11,110 nucleotides of DNA, from positions 1-11,110 of the forward strand of contig JAWOJF010000145.1 in assembly GCA_046481785.1 (NCBI GenBank), written 5' to 3'. The notes under the pieces are model-generated. The model did not search any database and was not told the origin of the DNA. It saw nothing but the letters and a program-made list of their open reading frames with translations. The stretch's first letter is position 1. Every line of letters starts with the position of its first letter. Origin of the DNA: JAWOJF01 sp046481785 (GTDB lineage: Bacteria; Bacteroidota; Ignavibacteria; Ignavibacteriales; Ignavibacteriaceae). This document shows positions 1-7,118 of the stretch, one piece after another. Made by a program: the position numbers and the translations under genes.

Positions 1-816
1 TACGTCTTTTTCAGAGGTGAGCACATAACCAAGTCCATGGGGGAGACTGATTCCTGTCTGAGAGATGACCATGCCTCCAATACAGGACGCCATGAGAAGT
101 TTCTCTCGTACTTCAATGCTGCAGTCCTTCTTCCTCAAGGGTTCGAGGCACTCTCCGAAAAGACGTAATCCTTTTTCCGCCAGAGTGTCTGTGATGAGAT
201 TGGAATGTGTGCTGAGGTAGCCTTCTGCCAGATGTGAGAATGCATCTACTGCAGTACAGACCGTTATGTCATAAGGCTTATTAATTGTGTAGCGTGCATC
301 TAGAAAAGCGAAGTTGGGGAAGATTCTCTGCCCGGTACTTCGGCTGATCCCTTGTTCAGGGAGGGATAAAACAGAGTAGGGGGTGGTTTCAGAACCGGGT
401 CCTGCCGTTGTGGGTACAGCCACTATGGGGATACCCTCCAGATTCTTGAGAGAAAAAATCTCCTTGGCCTGAATATCGTTCTTAAACAGAATAGAGATCG
501 CTTTGGCGGCATCAATAGCAGAACCACCACCAACCGCGAGGATGAAGTCTATGTTGTTTTTCTTGTTATCCTGATAAGCTTTCTCTATAATTTTCAGGGT
601 GGGTCTTTCTTCCACTTCATCAAAAATGATGTATTTGATATTTTCGTTTTCCAAAGCTGTAATACTATCTTCTAATGATCCGTTTAATTTTGAAGACTGA
701 AGTCCCGTAACAATCAGACATCTATGACCAAGCCCCCGTAAATTACTGCTGTTTTTCACCAGACAGTTTCTGCCGACAATGATTGAAGTGGGCATTCTGA
801 ACTTGAATTCGAACAA
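1..816 (-). CDS. Iron-containing alcohol dehydrogenase, 3' end off the window
   Basis: This is the N-terminal 272 residues of a group III (iron-type) NAD(P)-dependent alcohol dehydrogenase; the frame is open to the window edge. Family members are usually about 380-400 residues, so roughly a third is missing. Visible hallmarks are the nucleotide-binding GGGS (residues 96-99, within VGGGSAIDAAK), the PTTAGPGSE segment (135-143), and iron ligands D191 and H195 in DAFSHLAE and H260 in LPHGLGY. The fourth ligand (about residue 274) would fall just outside. The start chosen is TTG at 814-816, because AGGAGG lies 8 nt upstream; an in-frame ATG seven codons later (793-795) has no comparable ribosome site. 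Substrate cannot be told from the sequence; the family covers ethanol, butanol, propanediol and related alcohols. G+C is visibly higher than in the genes to the right, and no neighbour suggests a pathway. Confidence 0.9.
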   Translation of the reverse strand, partial: MFEFKFRMPTSIIVGRNCLVKNSSNLRGLGHRCLIVTGLQSSKLNGSLEDSITALENENIKYIIFDEVEERPTLKIIEKAYQDNKKNNIDFILAVGGGSAIDAAKAISILFKNDIQAKEIFSLKNLEGIPIVAVPTTAGPGSETTPYSVLSLPEQGISRSTGQRIFPNFAFLDARYTINKPYDITVCTAVDAFSHLAEGYLSTHSNLITDTLAEKGLRLFGECLEPLRKKDCSIEVREKLLMASCIGGMVISQTGISLPHGLGYVLTSEKDV

Positions 817-824
817 TTTAAAAT

Positions 825-830
825 CCTCCT
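825..830 (-). promoter_or_regulatory. Shine-Dalgarno AGGAGG deciding a TTG start
   Basis: On the minus strand a perfect AGGAGG sits 8 nt before the TTG at 814-816. This places the dehydrogenase start at TTG rather than at the downstream ATG. Such a strong ribosome site contrasts with the glycosyltransferase, kinase and TonB-receptor genes to the right, which have none that I can see. Confidence 0.75.
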
Positions 831-931
831 CTTTCAGTTTATTTCAGCTTTTATTATTTTTATTTTCACCTTAGTTATGCTGTTTTTTATCAATAAACGG
901 TCACTTAACTGAAAAAAGATCGCTGTATCTA

Positions 932-960
932 TTGACATTCTTATGTTACAAAAGTATAAT
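932..960 (+). promoter_or_regulatory. Consensus sigma70 promoter of the tRNA-Lys gene
   Basis: TTGACA (932-937) and TATAAT (955-960) are both exact consensus hexamers separated by the optimal 17 nt. Transcription would begin near 967, about 13 nt before the mature tRNA 5' end, a usual layout for a stable-RNA gene. Bacteroidota primary sigma factors generally use a different consensus (TTTG / TAnnTTTG), so this promoter hints that the left part comes from another lineage. Confidence 0.85.
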
Positions 961-979
961 AATCTTTGTCAGTTAATCT

Positions 980-1055
980 GGTTGATTAGCTCAGCTGGTA
1001 GAGCATGCGACTCTTAATCGTAGGGCCCAGGGTTCGAACCCCTGATCGACCACCA
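980..1055 (+). tRNA. tRNA-Lys, anticodon CUU
   Basis: A complete 76-nt cloverleaf can be folded by hand. The acceptor stem pairs 980-986 with 1045-1051 (one G-U) and the discriminator is A1052. The D stem is GCTC/GAGC (989-992, 1001-1004) with a GG-containing loop. The anticodon stem is 1006-1010 with 1018-1022, and the loop CTCTTAA places anticodon CTT at 1013-1015, reading AAG (Lys). The variable loop is 5 nt. The T arm (1028-1044) has the standard TTCGAAC loop. The 3' CCA is encoded (1053-1055). It is divergent from the dehydrogenase and has its own promoter and terminator, so it is a single-gene unit. Confidence 0.95.
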
Positions 1056-1060
1056 TTTAT

Positions 1061-1086
1061 TCCGGTATTATACCGGATTTTTATTT
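1061..1086 (+). terminator. Rho-independent terminator of tRNA-Lys
   Basis: An inverted repeat, TCCGGTAT / ATACCGGA (1061-1077), is followed directly by a T-rich run (TTTTTATTT, 1078-1086) and starts 5 nt after the encoded CCA. The T-tract lies on the plus-strand side only, so it terminates the tRNA transcript rather than the TonB receptor gene that points toward it. Confidence 0.8.
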
Positions 1087-1130
1087 CATATTCCGAGCAT
1101 CATCTGAATCGGCATCATTAAGAGTGTTGT
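1087..1130. other. Probable junction between two sequence types
   Basis: The tRNA terminator ends at 1086, and recognisable TonB-receptor barrel sequence (FAELELL, about residues 342-348) ends near 1130. Between them the receptor frame closes after three unrelated residues. G+C content, promoter style and ribosome-site strength differ on the two sides. I see no integrase, insertion sequence, direct repeat or copy of the tRNA 3' end that would mark a mobile-element boundary. A horizontal-transfer or rearrangement breakpoint and an assembly chimera fit equally well. Confidence 0.45.
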
Positions 1131-2173
1131 AGTAATTCAAGTTCTGCAAAAAGTCCTTTATTTTCCCGGGAATGGTTTCCAAGATTATTGCTGTTTATTT
1201 CATCCTTTGTAAACTCGCCGCCAAAAGCCGTAACACCAAAAGAAGTTGTAACCGATGATTGTATTTCAAATCCAAAAACATCTGTCTGATGATTATTCTC
1301 ATAAAATGAAGGGTTTTCATAATTCAAAAGAAAGCGGTCATCATTTCTCCGCCAATAAAATTTAGGACTTAAAGAAAATAATTCATTTCCAAATTCACCG
1401 CCCGCCCCCAACAGTTTTGTAGTTGTTTGTTCCCATTGGTTTGGAAAATCAGAAGCATAAAACCCGTTTGCACCAAATTCTTTATCGTTATATCCAAAAA
1501 GAAAATTTAATTTGCTGTTCCCCAGGTTAAGAAAAGAATTGTATGTAAAGTTTACTGCATCAAAACCGGTATTATGACGGTATCCGTCTGATTTTTTTTT
1601 TGAAAGTGAAACATGATTATTAAGCCCGGCAAAAGAATAAGAGGTATTAAGACTAAGATCAAAAAGTCCGTGCTGCCCACCCAAAGCCTGTGCAAATATT
1701 TTTTTTGTATCCTGTTTCTTTGTAATAAAATTAATAACTCCGCTAAAAGCGTTAGCTCCGAAAGATCTGGAACCCTGTCCTTTAAGAATTTCAATCCGGT
1801 CAATGTTATCAACGTTTACAGGAAGGTTAAAACTATGATGCCCGGTCTGCGGATCACTTAATTTAAATCCATCAATCATTACCAGGGTCTGCTCGAACGT
1901 ACCGCCTCTTATACTTATATCAGACTGTACCCCTTCGGTGCCTCTTTGTTTTACATCAATACCGGCAGTATACTGGAGCAATTCCTGAAGACTGGTTACC
2001 GGCAGAGTTTTAATTTCATCGGCGCCAATAACAACAACACTCCTGGTTAAATTGGAAAAAGTAAGCGGAGTTCTTCCGGCTGTTACAATAACATCAGGAA
2101 GCTGGAACTCTTTTATTTGTGTATATCCTGAAAAACTGATAATAATAATCAGCAATGAGGTAAAAAACTTCAT
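1118..2173 (-). CDS. TonB-dependent outer-membrane receptor, truncated in the barrel
   Basis: An outer-membrane gated transporter that takes up a scarce ligand using TonB energy. Residues 1-19 form a Sec signal peptide (MKFF, then a hydrophobic IIII-rich core). A TonB-box-like DVIVTA follows at about 27-32, and the plug domain spans about 24-152, with DISIRGG (85-91), VMIDG (98-102), RIEILKG (126-132) and GVINFITKK (145-153). Barrel strands then run to about 348, including FGANGFY and NQWEQTTT, a pattern I associate with BtuB-like receptors of Bacteroidota; the ligand is not provable. The family is usually 600-750 residues and ends in an aromatic residue. This one stops at 351 with QHS, so about half the barrel is missing and it cannot form a normal pore. 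It starts 33 nt after the hybrid kinase stop, with no clear ribosome site, and could be co-transcribed with it. Either a broken gene or an assembly break explains the end. Confidence 0.85.
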   Translation of the reverse strand: MKFFTSLLIIIISFSGYTQIKEFQLPDVIVTAGRTPLTFSNLTRSVVVIGADEIKTLPVTSLQELLQYTAGIDVKQRGTEGVQSDISIRGGTFEQTLVMIDGFKLSDPQTGHHSFNLPVNVDNIDRIEILKGQGSRSFGANAFSGVINFITKKQDTKKIFAQALGGQHGLFDLSLNTSYSFAGLNNHVSLSKKKSDGYRHNTGFDAVNFTYNSFLNLGNSKLNFLFGYNDKEFGANGFYASDFPNQWEQTTTKLLGAGGEFGNELFSLSPKFYWRRNDDRFLLNYENPSFYENNHQTDVFGFEIQSSVTTSFGVTAFGGEFTKDEINSNNLGNHSRENKGLFAELELLQHS

Positions 2174-2206
2174 ATATATTTGCAGTTACAAAGATGAAAG
2201 ATAAAA

Positions 2207-5200
2207 TTACATCTGCATTAAAAATATCTTTTCTAAAGAATCGATCATCTTCTCACGAAAGATAGGCTTTGAAATAAAATCGTTAAACCCGGTTGCTATA
2301 AATTTTTCTTTATCACCCGGAAGTACATAAGCTGTAACAGCAACAATAGGGATGGTTTCATATCCGGGCATTTTGTGTATAATTTTAAGGGCATCCAGGC
2401 CGTTATACTCGCCCTGCAGATTTATATCCATAACAATAAAATCGAAATGGCCGTTATCAAGAAGTGGAAGAGCTTCTTCAAAACTAACAGCAAACTTTAT
2501 CTGCTTAAGTTCCTTCATTTGAACTTTAAAAAGGATCTGTGAGTCTACCTGGTCTTCAATGTATAAACAGGAAAGCTGTGAAAGGTCCAGCCGTTCCATA
2601 AACCTGTTAATATTGCTCCTGGAAATTTCTTCCCGGGAAATCTCTTCAATTTCTTCTTCTGCAATATCATCTTCCTGTTCAATATTCTCATAGACTTCAA
2701 TTTCGCGGGTAATTTTTTCTTTTATGGGCGGTACGTCTTCTATGGTTTTTTTAGCCTCTCTTACAGGCTGCTGTTCTATTACCTGTTCAGGCTTCCCGGT
2801 ACTTATTTCCTGCTCAAATTTAACCGGAAAAACAAAAACATAATCGGGTTTATCTGAACTTTTACCAAGTACTTCAAATTTACCTTTTAGAAGTGTAAGC
2901 AGGGCTTTGGCAAAACGAAGGGTTAGTTTGGAGATACCAAAATCTTTTGCCGTTTTTTCTTCCGGTACATTAAACAGCATAGCTAAATTATCAACAAGGT
3001 GTTTGGATGCTGATGAATAGCTGTCCTTTACAGAAAGGGCGAAAGATGAATCGTTAAGATGATAGGAAGAAAAATAAATTTTCTTTTCACGACATATAGC
3101 GGCAGTTATTTTCAGAAGCATTGAGGTAAACTGCATAAATTTCTGTTTATCTGATTCAAATTTGAGTGAAGAAGATATTTTACCGTAAGCAAAATCAATT
3201 CCGCGTGAACTGGAAATTTCATTAAAATCTTCCTGCAGGGCATCAATTATTTCGGTAATAGCTACTTCTTCCACTTTTATTTCTGAAGTATTTTTTTGTA
3301 TACTGGAATATTCAGCAATTGAATTCATAATGCCAAGCAGGTTATTTCTGTTCTGGCTGATAATGTCCACAGCTTCTTTCTGTTCAGGTGTAACATTTTC
3401 TATGCTTTCCGATAATTCCTGAACAAAACCAAGTATAACATTTATAGGCGTTAAAATTTCATGAAAAAGACTTGATATAAAAGCAGAACTTTCGGCAGAT
3501 TCTCCACCACCGGTTACGGTTGTTTCCTTAAGAGCAGGTTCACTAATCTCTTCTTTAGGTACTTCGTGAATTTCTTCGGGTTTCTTATATTTTCCTACAA
3601 TAATAAAAGAATCAACTTCGGATTTAAAATCAAGAACAGGTGTTGCGGTCAGTTCTACTTCAATAAATTCCCCGGAAGATCTTTTCATTTCCATTGTTAA
3701 AGAAACAACTTCTTTAAAGTGAGACTGGAAAATAGATGTATTAATAGTAGCCCTCTCCTCATTTTTTACAAGGGAAGCAAATGAGGTACTTTCCAGTTCA
3801 TTTTTACTATAACCCAGGGTATCAATAGCAGGTTTATTATAATATGTTATAAAACCTTCGGGATCGGTAACAAACAACAAGTTTTCAGTATTATCGAACG
3901 CAGCCTTAAATAACTGGTTTTTCTTTTCAAGTTCCAGTTTTTCGGTAATATCTTTTATAACATTAAAGTGAGCATCGTTTTCATTAAACTTAAAATTAAT
4001 TTTGCTTATCTCTACAAAAACAGAAGAACCGTCTTTTTTCTTATGACGATACGGCCCGCTGAACTGGCCTTCTTTAGTTTTGGCATTTGAGGAATCAAGA
4101 AGAGTCTGGATATCTTCAGGTGTATAAAGATCGGTTAAATCCATTTGTAGGAATTCATCCCTGCGGTAGCCGTACAAAGAAAGTGCAGCATCATTTACTT
4201 CCAGAAATCTAAGATTATCCGTATCGTATATAAATATTGGTTCGGGATTATTCTTAATTAAAATTTCAAACATTCTTCCTCTGTCATTTATAATTTTTTC
4301 AAGGTCATCAGAAGATTTATAATCCTCTATTAAAAGCAGCATCCCGGCAGGTTCATGTTCTTTTGCAAAAATCCTGTTAAGAAATATATGAAATCCGCCG
4401 GGATATTTCTCCTTTGATTTCCTGCTTTTTATGTCAAACTCTTCCTTTTCAAAAGGAGAATTAAAAAAATCCTTTACTTTTCCTGCTATATCACCTGGTA
4501 AAATCTCAGCATAATTCCGGTTTTGGAAATCTGCAAATTCCCCCTGAATTAATTTACAAAATTCTCTGCTTGTATTCCTAATTAATCCTTTGTTGTCAAT
4601 AAGAACAGCCGCCTTTGGAAAATCCGATAATAAGTACTCCGCAGATTCGAAAATACCAAAAAACTCTTCCTTCACTGCTTTTTGCAGTGAAAAGCCTATG
4701 GTGGCAATCAATTCATTTTCTGTATTTGACAGGGGTATCTGTATTATCTGGTGTTCTTCATTTACAGGCAGGCCCTGCAAAGGAATTCCTTCGAAAATTA
4801 TACAGTTATGTGAGTCCTTTACATAATTATTTATAGATGAGAACAGTTTATGTAAATGAGAAGGAAGAAATAAACTTTCGGCCTTACCTTCTATTCTTTC
4901 AGCTTTTGCACCAAGACTGCCTGCAAATTTATTATTTACAATAGCATAATTTGAATTAATATCCTTTATCCAGAATAAATTATTCAGTTCATCAATTTCA
5001 GAACGTATTTTCTCTTTTCCTATATACGTAAAAGGATATAGTGTTTTAATTTTATTAATTAAAGTAATAATACTTTTGTCATAAATTATCCTTTCAAGAT
5101 CATTTAACTTAAATTCAATTTCAGTAACTCCGCCGAATGATATTTTTTTCTCATCAGGTTTTAATGAACAGAATACATATGTATCAGGGTCACCGTTATG

Positions 5201-5500
5201 GATATTAACTGTTAGTAATGCAGAAAATGTTTTTTCAGATTTTAAAATAATTTTAACCGGGCAGGCTGCAGATTGTTTAGCTGACCGGGATTGTTCTATA
5301 AGTTCATTCAGGCTTTGAGATGTGTCTTCATCAAAAAGATCAAAAATATTTCCCGGATCATTTTTAAGAAAAAACAGATCCCCGGTTTCCTTATTAAAAG
5401 ATATTATGTTGCCATCCAAATCAATAATAAAGAAGGGGTGCTTAATACTTTCATTAAGTGAATTGATAAGGTTGGTATTTAAATCTTCACCAGTTTGCAC
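2207..5500 (-). CDS. Multi-PAS hybrid histidine kinase-like protein with C-terminal receiver
   Basis: A 1097-residue signalling protein with no predicted membrane segment, so probably cytoplasmic. Domains in order: five PAS-like modules at about 13-115, 168-275, 285-395, 405-520 and 528-637; a HisKA dimerisation domain (about 670-735) with a textbook H-box FHEILTP and phospho-acceptor H680; a HATPase-like region (about 780-895); a Glu-rich linker (about 900-965); and a receiver (about 975-1092). The receiver has acidic pair E982/D983, phospho-acceptor D1025, T1056 and K1078-P1079, so it looks functional. The ATP-binding part does not: at the N-box position the sequence is QFTSMLLKITAA with no Asn, the G1 box reads DSYSSAS instead of DxGxG, and the G2 glycines are mostly lost (FGISKLT). 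It may therefore take phosphate from a partner or act without ATP. The start is GTG at 5498-5500, with an in-frame stop 9 nt upstream and no clear ribosome site. It lies 23 nt after the FN3 lipoprotein gene, which suggests coupling. Confidence 0.9.
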   Translation of the reverse strand: MQTGEDLNTNLINSLNESIKHPFFIIDLDGNIISFNKETGDLFFLKNDPGNIFDLFDEDTSQSLNELIEQSRSAKQSAACPVKIILKSEKTFSALLTVNIHNGDPDTYVFCSLKPDEKKISFGGVTEIEFKLNDLERIIYDKSIITLINKIKTLYPFTYIGKEKIRSEIDELNNLFWIKDINSNYAIVNNKFAGSLGAKAERIEGKAESLFLPSHLHKLFSSINNYVKDSHNCIIFEGIPLQGLPVNEEHQIIQIPLSNTENELIATIGFSLQKAVKEEFFGIFESAEYLLSDFPKAAVLIDNKGLIRNTSREFCKLIQGEFADFQNRNYAEILPGDIAGKVKDFFNSPFEKEEFDIKSRKSKEKYPGGFHIFLNRIFAKEHEPAGMLLLIEDYKSSDDLEKIINDRGRMFEILIKNNPEPIFIYDTDNLRFLEVNDAALSLYGYRRDEFLQMDLTDLYTPEDIQTLLDSSNAKTKEGQFSGPYRHKKKDGSSVFVEISKINFKFNENDAHFNVIKDITEKLELEKKNQLFKAAFDNTENLLFVTDPEGFITYYNKPAIDTLGYSKNELESTSFASLVKNEERATINTSIFQSHFKEVVSLTMEMKRSSGEFIEVELTATPVLDFKSEVDSFIIVGKYKKPEEIHEVPKEEISEPALKETTVTGGGESAESSAFISSLFHEILTPINVILGFVQELSESIENVTPEQKEAVDIISQNRNNLLGIMNSIAEYSSIQKNTSEIKVEEVAITEIIDALQEDFNEISSSRGIDFAYGKISSSLKFESDKQKFMQFTSMLLKITAAICREKKIYFSSYHLNDSSFALSVKDSYSSASKHLVDNLAMLFNVPEEKTAKDFGISKLTLRFAKALLTLLKGKFEVLGKSSDKPDYVFVFPVKFEQEISTGKPEQVIEQQPVREAKKTIEDVPPIKEKITREIEVYENIEQEDDIAEEEIEEISREEISRSNINRFMERLDLSQLSCLYIEDQVDSQILFKVQMKELKQIKFAVSFEEALPLLDNGHFDFIVMDINLQGEYNGLDALKIIHKMPGYETIPIVAVTAYVLPGDKEKFIATGFNDFISKPIFREKMIDSLEKIFLMQM

Positions 5501-5523
5501 TTTTAGCCGCTATCATTATTGTT

Positions 5524-7113
5524 TTACCAGCATCCGCCTACAACAGTAACAGGCGCTGAATAACCCGAGGTTGAAAAATCATCTACTGCACGAATCCTGT
5601 AATCAAAATTTTTATTACAAGCATCAACATAATCAACATATGTCCTTAAACTTCCGTCAACTTCAATTAATTCAAGAGTTGGGGGACTTACAGATAAATC
5701 CCTTCTTTCAATAATAAACTTGCCTGCCACCTGGTCAAAACTCCATGATAAATTTATCTTATTTCCACCGGCATAAAAATATAATGTTATTGTTGGCGGA
5801 AGCAGATTAACCACCCTGGTAGTAATACTAACTTCGTCAGAAAATTCTGAAAATCCATTTCCTTCTGTGGATTGAATTTTATAGTAGTATGTTTTATTCG
5901 GTTCAACAAGCGGGTCTTCATATTGCCCCTTGTAATCTTCTACTTCAGCAAGCCATATAAGCCCGTCCACTCCTTCAGTCCGCCTGTAAATATGAAAATA
6001 TGTAAATCCGGGATCATTATCCTTCCATTTAATCAGAACCCTGGTGTTTGACGGATTGGTAAGTGAAGTAATAACAGGCGGTGTAAGCAGAACAACCACT
6101 ACCTTAACAAATGCCTCACCTGACCATGATGAATCGGAGTTCGAATAAGCTTTTATTCTGTAATAATAATCAAGTCCTGCTGTAAGCCCGCTTGTAGTAT
6201 CGGTAAACGAGGTGATATTATTAGCAACAATTCCTACCCTTTGAAAATCAGATGAGAAAGAAGGTCTTCTTTCAATGCCAAAATAATTTTCATTATAGCT
6301 GTTATCTTTCCATGTTAACCTTACAGTTTTAGGCCCTGAAGACTGAGCTTTTACTTCTGAAGGAGGTGCTACTGAACCTGAACCCCCTGCCCCGGCAGTA
6401 TTTATCTCATTAGTAAAATCTGATTTCCCGTGTAAATTAACAGCCCTCATTTTATAAAAATAGGAAACACCGGGGACCATGCTTTCATCATTTATATTAA
6501 AGCTTCCCGGTCCGGCTATAAGGTAAGGGGCATCTGAATAGCTCTGTCCGGCAATTTTTCTGAATATCTCGTATCCATTTATGCCGCCGGATGAGTCACT
6601 CCAGGATAAATTTATTGAAGTTTCGGTTAATCTGAATAATTTAAAATTATAAGGTTTACCCGGAGGATTTGTATTCTCCGTTACCAGAAGATTTTTTACA
6701 GTATCACTGAATGAAAAACTTCCGTTAGCTGAGTTATCATAAAAAATCAGGTAAAAGCTGATACGCGACCCGATCAGGGTAGAATCAAGATTTAAAGTAA
6801 AGGCGGGTAATGAACCAGAACTGTTAGGATCTGGATTAATATGTTCAGCATATTCGCCATTTATAAAGAGTTGAATAAATTTTACCCCAGCATTTCCCGT
6901 AACACTGTACTCTATTTTAGTTCCTTTATAACTAATAGAATCACCTGATACAGGTTTGGTAACCCCTATACTAATACTATTGGTAAAACTTCCGACAGGA
7001 TTTTCCTCGTAATTAACACATCCGGAAAATGCGGTAATCATTATAACTAATAAAGATATTATATATAATGTAATAGCGTTCATTATTGACCGGGTTTCAG
7101 TTAATATACTCAT
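5524..7113 (-). CDS. Lipoprotein with an Ig-like and four fibronectin type III domains
   Basis: A 529-residue envelope protein. A hydrophobic N-terminal segment (about 12-30) ends in a lipobox-like FSGC with C32 as the acylation site, so it is probably anchored to a membrane on the periplasmic or surface side. An Ig-like domain (about 45-145) is followed by four FN3 repeats at about 149-239, 249-338, 344-432 and 438-525. Each has an early Trp (LSW, LTW, IKW or LSW) and a late Tyr-rich strand such as YYYRIKA. The only other cysteines are C499 and C528, both in the last FN3 domain, and could form a disulfide; the chain ends GGCW. There is no catalytic domain, so binding to polysaccharide or protein partners is the best guess. 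The gene begins 5 nt after the stop of the deacetylase-like gene. An alternative ATG at 7081-7083 would give a more compact signal peptide but lose the only basic n-region residue (R8), so the start is uncertain. Confidence 0.85.
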   Translation of the reverse strand: MSILTETRSIMNAITLYIISLLVIMITAFSGCVNYEENPVGSFTNSISIGVTKPVSGDSISYKGTKIEYSVTGNAGVKFIQLFINGEYAEHINPDPNSSGSLPAFTLNLDSTLIGSRISFYLIFYDNSANGSFSFSDTVKNLLVTENTNPPGKPYNFKLFRLTETSINLSWSDSSGGINGYEIFRKIAGQSYSDAPYLIAGPGSFNINDESMVPGVSYFYKMRAVNLHGKSDFTNEINTAGAGGSGSVAPPSEVKAQSSGPKTVRLTWKDNSYNENYFGIERRPSFSSDFQRVGIVANNITSFTDTTSGLTAGLDYYYRIKAYSNSDSSWSGEAFVKVVVVLLTPPVITSLTNPSNTRVLIKWKDNDPGFTYFHIYRRTEGVDGLIWLAEVEDYKGQYEDPLVEPNKTYYYKIQSTEGNGFSEFSDEVSITTRVVNLLPPTITLYFYAGGNKINLSWSFDQVAGKFIIERRDLSVSPPTLELIEVDGSLRTYVDYVDACNKNFDYRIRAVDDFSTSGYSAPVTVVGGCW

Positions 7114-7118
7114 ACAGA

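Noticed and set aside
980..1055. tRNA-Lys as an att site for an integrated element
   Set aside because: No integrase gene, no second copy of the tRNA 3' end and no flanking direct repeat is visible in the window.
1057..1200. Alternative minus-strand frame past the TonB stop, ending in an acidic tail (DADSDDARNMK) and TAA
   Set aside because: The receptor frame is clearly the real one up to about 1130. The alternative frame lacks a start, does not resemble a TonB barrel end, and is too short to support as a gene.
1552..1861. Short frames on both strands inside the TonB receptor gene
   Set aside because: The receptor plug and barrel motifs occupy this stretch; the extra frames show no family features.
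2174..2206. A separate Bacteroidota-type promoter (CATCTTTG) before the TonB receptor
   Set aside because: The element is partial, no matching -33 motif is convincing within the end of the kinase gene, and the 33-nt gap is compatible with simple read-through.
4590..4836. Plus-strand open frames of 73-78 codons inside the kinase gene
   Set aside because: They are opposite-strand shadows of a gene with convincing PAS domains, with no ribosome site or recognisable protein features.
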